Assembly: GCF_016616235.1 (NCBI RefSeq)
Contig: NZ_CP067100.1
Location: forward strand, 6,817,001-6,881,000
Direction of reading: 5' to 3'
DNA from: Bradyrhizobium diazoefficiens
GTDB lineage: Bacteria; Pseudomonadota; Alphaproteobacteria; Rhizobiales; Xanthobacteraceae
DNA: 64,000 nt
The notes beneath the pieces are model-generated. The model made no database searches and was not told the DNA's origin. It was given only the letters and a program-made list of their open reading frames with translations. The translations under genes and the position numbers were made by a program. Shown here in pieces: positions 45,373-53,651 of the stretch; the stretch's first letter is position 1, and each line of letters begins with the position of its first letter.

Positions 45373-45722
45373 TCGCAGTTCCGGCAGGTGTGAAGGTGCA
45401 TCTCGCGCTTGGCCATACCGACATGCGCAAGGGTCTCGACGGACTTGCGACGTTGATCCAGGAACACCTCAAGAAGGATCCCTTCTCGGGCCATCTGTTC
45501 GTCTTCCGCGGGAAGAATGCCTCGCTCCTGAAGATTCTGTTTTGGGATGGTACTGGGCTGTGTCTGTTCACCAAACGTATCGACCGTGCGACGTTCATGT
45601 GGCCACGCGCGGCGGAGCCTGGCGGCACAGTGACGCTGACACCGGCACAACTCGCGATGTTGATCGAGGGCATCGACTGGCGCGCACCCGAGCGTTTCTG
45701 GCGCCCGCTTCTTGCAGGCTGA
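45369..45722 (+). CDS. tnpB: IS66 TnpB
   Basis: 117 residues. It has HTDMRKGLDGLATLIQEHLK, DPFSGHLFVFRGKNASLLKI and FWDGTGLCLFTKRIDRATF, the conserved IS66 Orf2 motifs. It is needed for transposition, but its exact role is unknown. It is complete and in the normal order. Confidence 0.96.
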   Translation: MIAVPAGVKVHLALGHTDMRKGLDGLATLIQEHLKKDPFSGHLFVFRGKNASLLKILFWDGTGLCLFTKRIDRATFMWPRAAEPGGTVTLTPAQLAMLIEGIDWRAPERFWRPLLAG

Positions 45723-45791
45723 ATCGCAAAAACCAGCGTAAAATAAGACGAAGTTGCTTCTTCGAATCAGCGTGTTCGAGTAGATTCGGAC

Positions 45792-47318
45792 ATGCAGCTC
45801 GATCTCAATAATCTCCCGACAGATACAGAGCTTCTGCATCGCTTGGTTCGCGATATCGCGGCTAAGATCGGGAATCGCGACAGCGAGATCGAGCGTCTGA
45901 AATCGATCATCAAGAAGTTGCAGCGCGCGCAGTTCGGCCGCCGTTCCGAGCGCCTCGATCCCGACCAGCTTGCGCTCGGGCTTGAAGATCTCGACGGCGA
46001 TCTCGCGCGCGAAGAGGGCCGTTCTCGGGTCGAGAAGCAACACACTGAACGATCTTCCCATCGCAAGCCGCTGCCCGATCATCTGCCGCGCGAGGATGTG
46101 CGGCTCGATATCGACAACGCGACCTGCGTCTGCTGCGGGGGCGCGCTGCATATCATCGGTGAAAGCGTCAGCGAGATGCTGGACTGGATACCAGCGCAGC
46201 TGCGCGTCATCCGCACCAGCCGTCCCAAGTACGCCTGCCGGACCTGCGAGACGGTCGTGCAAGCGCCAGCTCCAGACCGACTGATTGCCGGCGGCGTGGC
46301 GACGCCGGCGCTGCTTGCCCAGGTGCTGGTCAGCAAATATTGCGATCACACGCCGCTGTATCGGCAGTCGCAGATCTTCGCCCGCCACGGCATCGATCTG
46401 CCTCGTTCGACGCTCGCTGGATGGGTTGGCGGCGCCTGCTGGTGGCTCGAGGTGTTGCACGAACGCCTGGCCAGCAACGTGTTCGCGTCGGACCATCTCT
46501 TTGCCGATGACACGACGGTGCCGGTCCTCGATCCAGGCCGCGGACGCACCAAGACAGGACGGCTGTGGGTCTACGCCCGCGAGCAACGCCCCTGGGGTGG
46601 ACCGGAGCCGCCGGCTGCGGTCTATTTGTTCGCGCCGGACCGCAAAGCCGAGCGTCCGGCCTCGCATCTTGAGCACTTCAGCGGCGTTCTGCATGTCGAC
46701 GGCTATCCCGGCTTCGAGAAGCTGGCCGCGCGCAAGGATGTTATCCTCGCTGGCTGCTGGGCACATGCAAGGCGCTATTTTTATGATGTGCTGATCAACA
46801 CAGGATCTCCTATTGCCCAAGACGGGCTGCGTCGGATCGGCGAACTTTACGCAATCGAAAAGGAAATCCGCGGCCAGTCGCCACCCTTTCGGCTGGCGGC
46901 ACGGCGGCAACGATCGAAACGGATTGTCGATGATCTGCGGATATGGCTCGATCGACAATTTGCGCTTGTGCCTGAGCGTTCCACGATCGCGGATGCCATA
47001 CGCTACACCGTCGCCCGTTGGCCAGCCCTTACCCGCTTCCTCGACGATGGCCGCGTAGAACTTGATACGAACCCGGTCGAACGGGCGATCCGACCGGTTG
47101 TTCTCGGAAGAAAAAATCATCTCTTCGCGGGCAGCGACGGCGGAGGTCATCGATGGGCAGTTCTCTGTTCCTTGATTGAGACCTGCAAACTTAACGACGT
47201 CGAGCCCTACGCCTATCTCCATGACGTGCTGTCCCGCATGGTCGATGGCCATCCGATCAACCGCCTCGATGAATTGCTGCCGTGGGCGTGGAAAGCCAGA
47301 GATTCTGTCAAGAGCTGA
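45792..47318 (+). CDS. tnpC: IS66 transposase TnpC
   Basis: 508 residues. An N-terminal leucine-zipper-like helix (IGNRDSEIERLKSIIKKLQR) and the RAQFGRRSERLDPDQLAL motif come first. A zinc-finger-like segment (DNATCVCCGGALHIIGESVS; KYACRTCETVVQAP) follows. The DDE core is next, with FADDTTVPVL (first Asp), HVDGYPGFEKLA (second), AGCWAHARRYFY and ELDTNPVERAIRPVVLGRKN (Glu). It appears full length and functional. Confidence 0.96.
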   Translation: MQLDLNNLPTDTELLHRLVRDIAAKIGNRDSEIERLKSIIKKLQRAQFGRRSERLDPDQLALGLEDLDGDLAREEGRSRVEKQHTERSSHRKPLPDHLPREDVRLDIDNATCVCCGGALHIIGESVSEMLDWIPAQLRVIRTSRPKYACRTCETVVQAPAPDRLIAGGVATPALLAQVLVSKYCDHTPLYRQSQIFARHGIDLPRSTLAGWVGGACWWLEVLHERLASNVFASDHLFADDTTVPVLDPGRGRTKTGRLWVYAREQRPWGGPEPPAAVYLFAPDRKAERPASHLEHFSGVLHVDGYPGFEKLAARKDVILAGCWAHARRYFYDVLINTGSPIAQDGLRRIGELYAIEKEIRGQSPPFRLAARRQRSKRIVDDLRIWLDRQFALVPERSTIADAIRYTVARWPALTRFLDDGRVELDTNPVERAIRPVVLGRKNHLFAGSDGGGHRWAVLCSLIETCKLNDVEPYAYLHDVLSRMVDGHPINRLDELLPWAWKARDSVKS

Positions 47319-47344
47319 CCGAAGTGCAGCGGCCGGACGCTTAC

Positions 47345-47729
47345 TCGTGTTCTCCCGGTCGCTGCTTCCAAGCCAACAGACTCTCGGTACTCGCGGCGAT
47401 TTGCGACAAAATGCAGTTCGGGTCATTGAGGTAGATCCTCGAATAGCGCCGGCCCGAACACGTCGGCTGGTGGCCGATTGATTGCGAAAGAGCCGCCGCG
47501 GCTTGGCAGTTGACCTGCGAAGCCCCCACTGTTTCCGAGCGTTTGCGATAGCGATCGTTACCCGAAGGGCCGAGACACCCGTAGGGTGGCTCGGTGAGGA
47601 GCGAAGCGACGAGGAGAGCGCGGGCCGAAGGCATCGCCCATATGGCATCTGCCCGTCATTATCGCACTCCTTCGCGAACTCTTGCCCGCGTGAGCGAGGG
47701 TCCTTTAGTAGCAAACCCTGGTCCACGCT
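47345..47729. other. stretch right of the IS66 element
   Basis: No supported gene. It contains the short inverted sequence CACCCGTAGGGTG near 47580, a small hairpin-like element. The remainder leads into a second, decayed IS66 tnpA. Confidence 0.4.
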
Positions 47730-48040
47730 GAGACGTTGAAGACACGTGCGGAATTGCGTCGTGAGGAACGTCGGGAGCGGCTCCGCAAGAAGCGGACTCC
47801 AGTGTCGAAGGACCTCTGCTGCAGAGCCGTTCAAGCGTTCTGGGCGATGCACGTTGAAGCGACAAGTCGTGCGGTCTGAGCATGCAAGCCTATGCCCGCG
47901 CACATGGCATATCGCAGCACACCCTGAGGCGATGGCGCGATTTGATCGACGCCAACGAGGTCGAAATCGACTGGCGGACGCACCTTCATCCGGGTGCCCG
48001 CCCGCTAGTGCTAAGACTAGTGCTAAGGACGGCGCAGCTG
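47730..48040 (+). pseudogene. decayed IS66-type tnpA
   Basis: Pieces in changing frames match the TnpA of the intact element: AFWAMHVEA, MQAYARAHGISQHTLRRWRD and EIDWRTHLHPGARP, against FWGMHVEA, YAAALGLSPHALRIWRD and EMDWRSLLHPSARA. At least two frame changes are present, and the C-terminal part is missing. Confidence 0.8.
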
Positions 48041-48057
48041 AATCCCGCTTGACAGCG

Positions 48058-48366
48058 ATGACGAGCGGGCAATTGCAACTGTCGTCGTTTGTAACGATAC
48101 TGCATGGCGGTCCAAAATTGCGATGTGATGGGGTTATAGAGGTGACGCAGTCTTCCCGAAACGGAGCGGACGCCAAGCTGTTCGCCGAGGCCATTGCGGC
48201 GCTTCGTGAGTTGGTCTCGCGTGCGCAAGACGCCACAGACGAGTCGTTCGACGACGGCCATTCGGTCGATACTTGGAAGAGCGAGGAATTCCGCGCCGCG
48301 ATAGAGCGCGCCGAAGCAGTGATCGCGAAGGCGGAAGCGGCCATAGCTGAGCGCCGCAAAGAGTAG
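48058..48366 (+). CDS. hypothetical small helical protein
   Basis: Up to 103 codons. The second half (LFAEAIAALRELVSRAQDAT; IERAEAVIAKAEAAIAERRK) is strongly helical and could form a coiled coil. A GTG at 48142 is an alternative start. No domain recognised. It follows the decayed tnpA, so it may be unrelated host-element DNA. Confidence 0.35.
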   Translation: MTSGQLQLSSFVTILHGGPKLRCDGVIEVTQSSRNGADAKLFAEAIAALRELVSRAQDATDESFDDGHSVDTWKSEEFRAAIERAEAVIAKAEAAIAERRKE

Positions 48367-48528
48367 AAGCTCGCCGACTCGGCCCATTGCCTCCCGGGGC
48401 CGCTAGGCTCGTCAAGGCCCGACGTCATGTGCAGCCCACGGACGCATACGTCGTGCCTTCCCCCTGCCCTCGCCCTACCGTCCATTCTTCTCCAGGGTAC
48501 GCCAATGTATGAGAGCTAACGCGTTCGC

Positions 48529-49401
48529 TCATCGCCGAACTTCCGCATCAGATCTCGTGACGAACAGCCCCATCGCCGTGGGCGCAATGGCCGAAATGGC
48601 GTGGCCGAAGACTGCGATCGGTCCGCGATCTGGCACACGGCGGGGCGGCGACGAGGCGAAGTTTTCTGAGGTTTCGGAGAGCACGGCAAAGAGCGTCGCT
48701 GCCGACGGCCGCAAGTTGGCGATGGCCCTGGAAACCGACATGTCGCCGCCGATCCTTGGCGCGAGCTTGTCCAAGTAGGCGAGAGTTTCAATCGGCAATG
48801 GCCGGCCAGCGAGATGCTCTTCGTAGCGAGCAGGTCCGGCATTGTAGGCCGCCAGGAAACCCGGCGAACCGTAACGGTCGTGCAGCTCGCGCAGATACCC
48901 CGAACCAGCAAGAATGTTGTCGTGAGGATCGTAGGGATCATTGCCAAGACCGTATCGCAGACGTAGTTCGGCCCACGTTTCCGGCATGATCTGCATCAGC
49001 CCCATGGCACCTTTCGGGGACTTGGCCCGCACACCTCCAGCGCTTTCGAGCTCCAAGACTGCGCGTATCCAGTACGCCGGTACGCCGAAGCGACGCGAGG
49101 CCTCGTCAATGAACTCCGCAAACCGGTCGTGAGTACGAAATCCCGCCATGTGCTCTGCGGATCGTGTCGCGGCGGAGGCAGCGGCGTCACCCACCGTCAG
49201 CGCCAAGAACCACACGACAACAACGCAAATGCCGGTCCCGACCGAACGCCAGCATGCCGCCGTGTTCGTGCTCCTCCCGGGTAAGGTCGCGTGGCGCCGG
49301 CCCATCGGCCGCCCGCGGACAACGTCCGGGGCAGGCTTTGGACCGGCCCTGCGCGCGACGGTTCCGCGATGGTTGGCCGGGACGGAGGAATGATGCAACA
49401 T
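48529..49401 (-). CDS. lytic transglycosylase (VirB1/TrbN-like)
   Basis: A soluble lytic transglycosylase domain with the catalytic Glu in RAVLELESAGG, then AMGLMQIMPETWAELR, DPYDPHDNILAGSGYL and FLAAYNAGPARYEEH. A hydrophobic signal segment (GTGICVVVVWFLALTVG) precedes it. It opens the peptidoglycan layer for the conjugation channel. The start is uncertain: ATG at 49401 or 49305 (MGRRHATLPG). It overlaps nothing and follows traF. Confidence 0.9.
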   Translation of the reverse strand: MLHHSSVPANHRGTVARRAGPKPAPDVVRGRPMGRRHATLPGRSTNTAACWRSVGTGICVVVVWFLALTVGDAAASAATRSAEHMAGFRTHDRFAEFIDEASRRFGVPAYWIRAVLELESAGGVRAKSPKGAMGLMQIMPETWAELRLRYGLGNDPYDPHDNILAGSGYLRELHDRYGSPGFLAAYNAGPARYEEHLAGRPLPIETLAYLDKLAPRIGGDMSVSRAIANLRPSAATLFAVLSETSENFASSPPRRVPDRGPIAVFGHAISAIAPTAMGLFVTRSDAEVRR

Positions 49402-49447
49402 TCGGCCGAACAGCGGAATGGAAGATCGGAGTCCTAACACGTGCACG

Positions 49448-49960
49448 TCAGTCCTCCCAGGTCCACACGGGGAGCGCTCGCCCAAGGACGGCGGATGCCG
49501 GCAGAAAGCCGAAATATCTTCCGTCCAGCGAGTCGGCGGACTGCCAGTTCATGACAAAGAGTTCGTCCTCGCCAACGACGCGGCACCCTTGCCATTTCGG
49601 CAGGGGACGGCCGCGGCCATCGCGATCTCGTGCCTCGCCCATTTCGATCGCGTCGACGGTCACTGCGAGCCCGGTTCTGCAGACGGTCTGCCCCGGAAGC
49701 GCCAGGACGCGTTTGAGCATCGGTATCCCGGCCGGCAGATAGCCGCCCACGTCGAGGAAGGTTGCAAGCGGCTCCGGCGGCTGAATGGCGAGCAATTCGG
49801 TCACGAACAGCTTTTCCGCAGGCTGCAAACGATACAGCCCGATCGGCACGCTCTCAGATGCATTCCAGACGAAGAGTGGTGTCAGGTCGAGAACCGTCGG
49901 TGCGAGAAGGGCAGCAGCGCTGGCGAACATCATTGCCAAGGTCTTCCACGGACTTGTCAT
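49448..49960 (-). CDS. traF: conjugative transfer signal peptidase TraF
   Basis: An S26-family peptidase of about 170 residues from MTSPWKTLAMMFASAAALLA (membrane anchor). The catalytic Ser lies in WNASESVPIGLYRL and the Lys in GIPMLKRVLALPGQ; GELFVMNW-type (EDELFVMNWQSADSLDGRYF) is box E. In this system TraF processes the TrbC pilin. Its ATG overlaps the stop of the DUF2840 gene. Confidence 0.92.
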   Translation of the reverse strand: MTSPWKTLAMMFASAAALLAPTVLDLTPLFVWNASESVPIGLYRLQPAEKLFVTELLAIQPPEPLATFLDVGGYLPAGIPMLKRVLALPGQTVCRTGLAVTVDAIEMGEARDRDGRGRPLPKWQGCRVVGEDELFVMNWQSADSLDGRYFGFLPASAVLGRALPVWTWED

Positions 49961-50421
49961 CGCATGGTCCTTTGCCGCTGAAGCCACGCCTGGTGTCTCG
50001 CTTTCGTATATGGACGCGGGTTTTCGTTGACGGACAAACGGTTATGAACGTGATGCCAATGATCCGGCGCGACGTCGGCAGGATCGATGCCGAGTGCCTC
50101 AACGGCATCGGTCATTTGCAGCACTCGCTCGACCTTCGGCCAGCCGGACAGACGCAGCAGAATCTCTCCGCCGGGTGTCACATAAGGGACGGTCGAGCAG
50201 CGCTGTCCAGGCGCGACCGCGCGCAGGATGTCGATCCGGGAAATGACCGTTCCAAAGTCATTGGACGTCCAGCGAACGAAACCAAAGATGCTGCCTGGCG
50301 CGAATGACAGGACGCGCCGGTGGCGATCAAGCTTCCGTTCCTTGACGATGCGACCGAACCGAATGCGGTTTTCGATGCGCTTCTCGAGCCACAGCACTTC
50401 CACTTCGGTGAGATCGCTCAT
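49957..50421 (-). CDS. DUF2840 protein
   Basis: 154 residues starting MSDLTEVEVLWLEKRIENRI. The family pattern continues with SIFGFVRWTSNDFGTVISRI, then VPYVTPGGEILLRLSGWPKV and HWHHVHNRLSV. It is found directly before traF in related ICEs; its function is unknown. A parA gene usually precedes it, but here only ~290 bp of non-coding DNA with iteron-like repeats does. Confidence 0.88.
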   Translation of the reverse strand: MSDLTEVEVLWLEKRIENRIRFGRIVKERKLDRHRRVLSFAPGSIFGFVRWTSNDFGTVISRIDILRAVAPGQRCSTVPYVTPGGEILLRLSGWPKVERVLQMTDAVEALGIDPADVAPDHWHHVHNRLSVNENPRPYTKARHQAWLQRQRTMR

Positions 50422-50640
50422 GCCGCCGCTCCTGGAGACCGGAATGAGGAGCCGTAAGCTTGGGCGACGGTGAAGCGCCTGTACGGCTTCTGCCGACAAG
50501 GAGGATTGACGGCCTGCGGTTGCCAGTAGCCTCCGATGCGGTTTCCAGCTCGGTCCGTTAGAAGAAATCCGAGGGATTTCTGGTTAGTAAAGTTAGAGCA
50601 GCCGGAAATCGCGAAGAAACAAGCTCTTAAGCGCGATTCC

Positions 50641-50705
50641 GGTCCCCGATAGCACGAGGATCGGGTCCCCGATAGCACGAGGGTTGCGGTCCCCGATAGC
50701 ACGAG
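50641..50705. repeat. three iteron-like direct repeats near repA
   Basis: The 18-mer GGTCCCCGATAGCACGAG occurs at 50641, 50664 and 50688, identical in all three. The spacings of 23 and 24 bp put the copies on the same helix face. They start 5 bp beyond the repA stop. Such phased repeats next to a RepA-like gene suggest binding sites of the replication initiator. Confidence 0.85.
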
Positions 50706-50710
50706 CTGAT

Positions 50711-51592
50711 TCACAGGTTGTCCTCCGAATTTGAGACGAGACCGCGCCGGCGCAGGCGTGCCGTTAAGGGATCGGCAGGCCTCGGCGCGAAGTTCAGCCG
50801 CTGGGTGCCGTTCGGATCGCGCGTGAGCGCGAGCTGATAGCCGGGCAATGTCTGGCGCTGGACAATCTGACGTACGTCGTACGCAAAGTGCTTGAGCGGA
50901 GAGAGGATGCCGGACTTGGCATGCAGGTGCACAAGGTCAAAGCTCCAGCCGCCGTCCTGACGACCACCGTGCTTGCGCACGAGCCGGTAGAGCCAGCGCT
51001 CAAGTCCGCCCGTCAGATCGAAATACGCGCGATCGATCGTGAGCACGAGCGCGTCATCGATGACGCCAGCGTAGAACCAATCCGGCAGGATTAGCTCGAG
51101 GCCAAATGGACGACCATTTGCATCGGCCGTCTCCTTCCACTCGTTGATCCAGGAGAAGCGATGCCGCCGCCGTTCTGCCGGCTGTCGGATCGACGTCAGC
51201 ACGGTCGTTGACTGAAGTCTGTCGAGACCAGCTTTCAGCCGATCATAATCACGCGCGCTGGTGCCGCGGCCAACAAACGTCAAGATTTCGTAAGGCGTTG
51301 CAGCCATCAGCCGCGACGTCTTGGAGCCGGCGTCACGGGCTTCGACGATCTGCGAAGCGGCCCAGATCAAAACGTCTGCATCCCAGATAGTCGCCATGCC
51401 ATGTTCCGGCACGGCTTCGACACGAATTGCGATCGCACCGGCACGGAAATCGATCGGTACGATCCGCTTCGTCTTTGCCAGCGAAAAGAACGGATAAGCC
51501 ATCAGATCCTGCGCGTCGCGGGGCGCAAGATCACCGGGCAATGCCCGAAAGAGCTCAAGCTGCTCTCGCTCGGAATGGTGCTTGCGTCGCAT
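50711..51592 (-). CDS. repA: replication initiator protein RepA-like
   Basis: About 293 residues from MRRKHHSEREQLELFRALPG. The family (replication initiator protein A) pattern continues with LMAYPFFSLAKTKRIVPIDF, TPYEILTFVGRGTSARDYDR, RFSWINEWKE, GLELILPDWFY, GLERWLYRLVRKHGGRQ and SPLKHFAYDVRQIV. The upstream frame to 51637 is less likely. It may allow the excised element to replicate as a circle. It stands between the iterons and rdfS. Confidence 0.88.
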   Translation of the reverse strand: MRRKHHSEREQLELFRALPGDLAPRDAQDLMAYPFFSLAKTKRIVPIDFRAGAIAIRVEAVPEHGMATIWDADVLIWAASQIVEARDAGSKTSRLMAATPYEILTFVGRGTSARDYDRLKAGLDRLQSTTVLTSIRQPAERRRHRFSWINEWKETADANGRPFGLELILPDWFYAGVIDDALVLTIDRAYFDLTGGLERWLYRLVRKHGGRQDGGWSFDLVHLHAKSGILSPLKHFAYDVRQIVQRQTLPGYQLALTRDPNGTQRLNFAPRPADPLTARLRRRGLVSNSEDNL

Positions 51593-51614
51593 GGTCGTTG
51601 CTCTAACGCGGCCT

Positions 51615-51896
51615 TCAGCGACGTTCCTGGCCCGCATACGGGCGCAGCGCGGGATGCTTCTTGGCCGGCAGCACGGTCCCCTTCCCGGGATCGGAGGTCG
51701 ACGTCTTGGCGCCCCGGTCGGCCCACGCCTTCAGGTCATCGACGGCGTAGACGACACGCCCGCCAATCTTCCGATACGTCGGTCCAGTACCGTACGTGCG
51801 GTGCTTCTCGAGGGTGCGACCGGACAGGCCAAGATAGCGCGCGGCCTCAGGTGTACGCAGGAAGCGCGGGGGAAGACCGGCCATCGGATCGGGCAT
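51615..51896 (-). CDS. rdfS: excisionase / recombination directionality factor RdfS
   Basis: About 93 residues from MPDPMAGLPPRFL. The MerR/AlpA-type winged HTH is FLRTPEAARYLGLSGRTLEK, then GTGPTYRKIGGRVVYAVDDL and KAWADRG. In ICEMlSymR7A, RdfS directs the integrase to excise the element and its transcription is switched on by FseA. Here fseA is directly upstream, in the same orientation. The integrase itself is not in this window except as a remnant. Confidence 0.85.
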   Translation of the reverse strand: MPDPMAGLPPRFLRTPEAARYLGLSGRTLEKHRTYGTGPTYRKIGGRVVYAVDDLKAWADRGAKTSTSDPGKGTVLPAKKHPALRPYAGQERR

Positions 51897-52028
51897 TTGA
51901 GAACTCCAGGAGGACAACGCACCGCGGGTGGCGGCATCGGCGTGTGTGCGGTCATCATGGAGAAGCACGATCTCGGAGGGGGATGCCGAATATTGAGGGG
52001 GTGATTTTCGGCACCCCCTGGGACGGCG

Positions 52029-52800
52029 CTACTCGTCCCTGCGCTTGGGTCCCAGAAGTTTGCGATAGCCCCCGCGAACGAACGCCAGACCGCTTTTTAC
52101 GAGGCGGATGATTCGGCTGCGCAGATGGTCTGTTTTCCAGGCACGCTCGGGGATGCGCTTTTCGCCGAACAGAGCCTCTGCGATGCTGCGATAGGTCGCG
52201 CCGGCGAAATGCGCGGCGACTGCGCGAAGAGCCGCGCACAAGCGTTCGCGCCGCTGTTTCGAGATGCGGTGGAAGGCAGGTCCTGGCGCGCGCCCATTCA
52301 TCGCGCGCCATAACCGCGTGGCCGCGTGCGCCCGCGCCTCGAAACTGCTATTGAGCGGTAACTCGGCTGCATAGCGGGCGCCTGACGTCAGCGGCTGTTT
52401 CGACCAGATGCGATGCTCCACCGAGCCGATGTGCAGCACCGCATGCCAACCGTCGGCGGCGCGGCATACCTCTCCGGCAGCAAAGTCTAGCAGCGGCTGA
52501 GATGCTGATTTGTGAGAATCGGGCGGCGCGGTTGTCAGGGGGACAACGGACGCTAGAACCTCAGGTGTCCAAAAAATGACCTGATCTTTGGAGGACTTTT
52601 GCGGGTCATGGGCGAAAGCAGATACCCCACCTCCTCCTGAATTCCTCGCTCACTTCGCCATCTGGGCTATTCGCAATCATCGCTTCGTAGTCGCGTTGAT
52701 AGTCCACGTTCATACGAAGCCCTTCCCAGGCGATGTGAGTGATCTCAGCATTCTCCAGGCTCTTGAACGAATCTGGCGATCGCCAGTCGAATTCAGGCAT
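52029..52800 (-). CDS. fseA: excision activator FseA, two frames joined by presumed +1 frameshift
   Basis: Frame 1 starts at MPEFDWRSPDSFKSLENA and ends RRWGICFRP-TGA at 52606 (64 codons, the first-frame Msi172-like domain). Moving +1, the frame is open from before that stop: HDPQKSSKDQVIFWTPEVLA, through HAVLHIGSVEHRIWS, to a DUF2285 helix-turn-helix domain (YRSIAEALFGEKRIPERAWK) ending at 52029. In ICEMlSymR7A two such ORFs are fused by programmed +1 ribosomal frameshifting to make FseA, the activator of rdfS; it is held off by QseM. The fused product would be about 256 residues. No ATG is needed for frame 2. Confidence 0.85.
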
Positions 52801-52832
52801 TGCTTCCGTCCCATTGCACGCAGCCAACAAGG

Positions 52833-52845
52833 ATTGCGGCGCAAT
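52833..52845. promoter_or_regulatory. short palindrome before fseA
   Basis: ATTGCGGCGCAAT is a perfect 13-bp inverted repeat about 33 bp upstream of the fseA start. It could be an operator, but it is short enough to occur by chance. Confidence 0.3.
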
Positions 52846-52965
52846 AGTTATGAACGAAGCGGTTGTAGGAAGCCTCTAGTTTGGCACCACGTGGTGCATG
52901 AGAATGACCGCCGGTTAGCCGGAGAAAATAGCTTTGGCTGCAAGTCTCCCGTCAGCGATTTTCGT

Positions 52966-53238
52966 CTATTTTGAGCCGGCACCGCGTAAGAGGCGCCCCT
53001 GCTCGGTCACCCATTTGGCGCGCGCAAGATGACTCTGGTAAGCGTTCAGCGCACGGTCCGGCTCTCGCTCCGGGTCGATATGGAGGACGATACGAGCCAC
53101 CTCCCGCCAGTCCGCTCCCTGACCCTCCGCCTGCAGAAGGCGAATGTACGTGACAACATGCTGTTCGTCATAGGCGGTCAGCGCCAGCTCGTTCGGCGCG
53201 ACATCCGCGACGTCAGGATCTAGCTGCGGTTTTGTCAT
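52966..53238 (-). CDS. qseM: quorum-sensing antiactivator QseM, copy 1
   Basis: About 90 residues from MTKPQLDPDVADVAPNELAL. It is a stand-alone DUF2285-type helical domain (YDEQHVVTYIRLLQAEGQGA, DWREVARIVLHIDPEREPDR, AYQSHLARAKWVTEQG). In ICEMlSymR7A QseM binds TraR and FseA and keeps transfer off in most cells. The gene sits 165 bp upstream of fseA in the same orientation and is divergent from an XRE regulator (qseC). A nearly identical copy lies at 56.8 kb. Confidence 0.85.
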   Translation of the reverse strand: MTKPQLDPDVADVAPNELALTAYDEQHVVTYIRLLQAEGQGADWREVARIVLHIDPEREPDRALNAYQSHLARAKWVTEQGRLLRGAGSK

Positions 53239-53348
53239 GACCACCCCAATAAACAGCGAACGATTCTAATCTCCCTAGCAGCAGAGATTGTCCCGACGTC
53301 TCATTTTAGCCCCATTGGGACTTAGCCGACCAGCGAGCCGCTCGAAAT

Positions 53349-53380
53349 ACATACTATAGGAGATAAACCTCATAGTATGT
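53349..53380. promoter_or_regulatory. inverted repeat between qseM and qseC (candidate operator)
   Basis: ACATACTAT and ATAGTATGT are perfect 9-bp inverted arms separated by 14 bp, lying 20-51 bp before qseC and on the divergent promoter of qseM. This is where QseC should bind to set the qseM/qseC switch. Confidence 0.75.
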
Positions 53381-53399
53381 AAAGACGCAACTTGCGCTG

Positions 53400-53651
53400 A
53401 TGGACATGCGCAAGCTGGTCGGCCGGAATTTCGCAAGACTGCGGAAGCAGAAGCGCTTCACGCAGGAGAAATTCGCCGAAATGTCCGGCTTCACTCAGCA
53501 ATATATCAGTGACCTGGAGCGCGGCCGTCGTAACCCAACTGTCGTAACCCTTTTTGAGCTCGCCAGCACGTTAGGCGTCAGCCACGTTGAATTGGTAGTT
53601 CCTGACGAAGACGCGCGAAGCGACCGATCAAAGCCGTCTAAACGGAAATGA
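53400..53651 (+). CDS. qseC: XRE-family regulator QseC-like, copy 1
   Basis: 83 residues. A canonical XRE/Cro helix-turn-helix (FARLRKQKRFTQEKFAEMSG, FTQQYISDLERGRRNPTVVT, LFELASTLGVSHVELV) is followed by a basic tail. It is divergent from qseM with a palindromic operator between them, matching the qseM/qseC arrangement of ICEMlSymR7A, where QseC controls both promoters. An ATG two codons in is an alternative start. Confidence 0.8.
   Translation: MDMRKLVGRNFARLRKQKRFTQEKFAEMSGFTQQYISDLERGRRNPTVVTLFELASTLGVSHVELVVPDEDARSDRSKPSKRK

Larger units (their letters stand above)
44387..47344 (+). mobile_element. intact IS66-family element
   Basis: About 2.96 kb. Both ends start GTAAGCGTCCG when read inwards (left end at 44387, right end at 47344), the IS66 terminal type. 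Three genes (tnpA, tnpB, tnpC) are intact. The flanking octamers are TCGTTGTC on the left and TCGTGTTC on the right, so an 8-bp target duplication is imperfect (6 of 8). It lies upstream of the relaxase gene and separates it from the traF/repA block. Confidence 0.88.

Noticed and set aside
47573..47600. Terminator near CACCCGTAGGGTG
   Set aside because: The stem is only 5 bp, with no T-run on either strand and no gene ending there.
44946..48485. Very long minus-strand open frame of 1179 codons
   Set aside because: It is antisense to the intact IS66 genes tnpA, tnpB and tnpC and has no domain; a GC-rich shadow frame.
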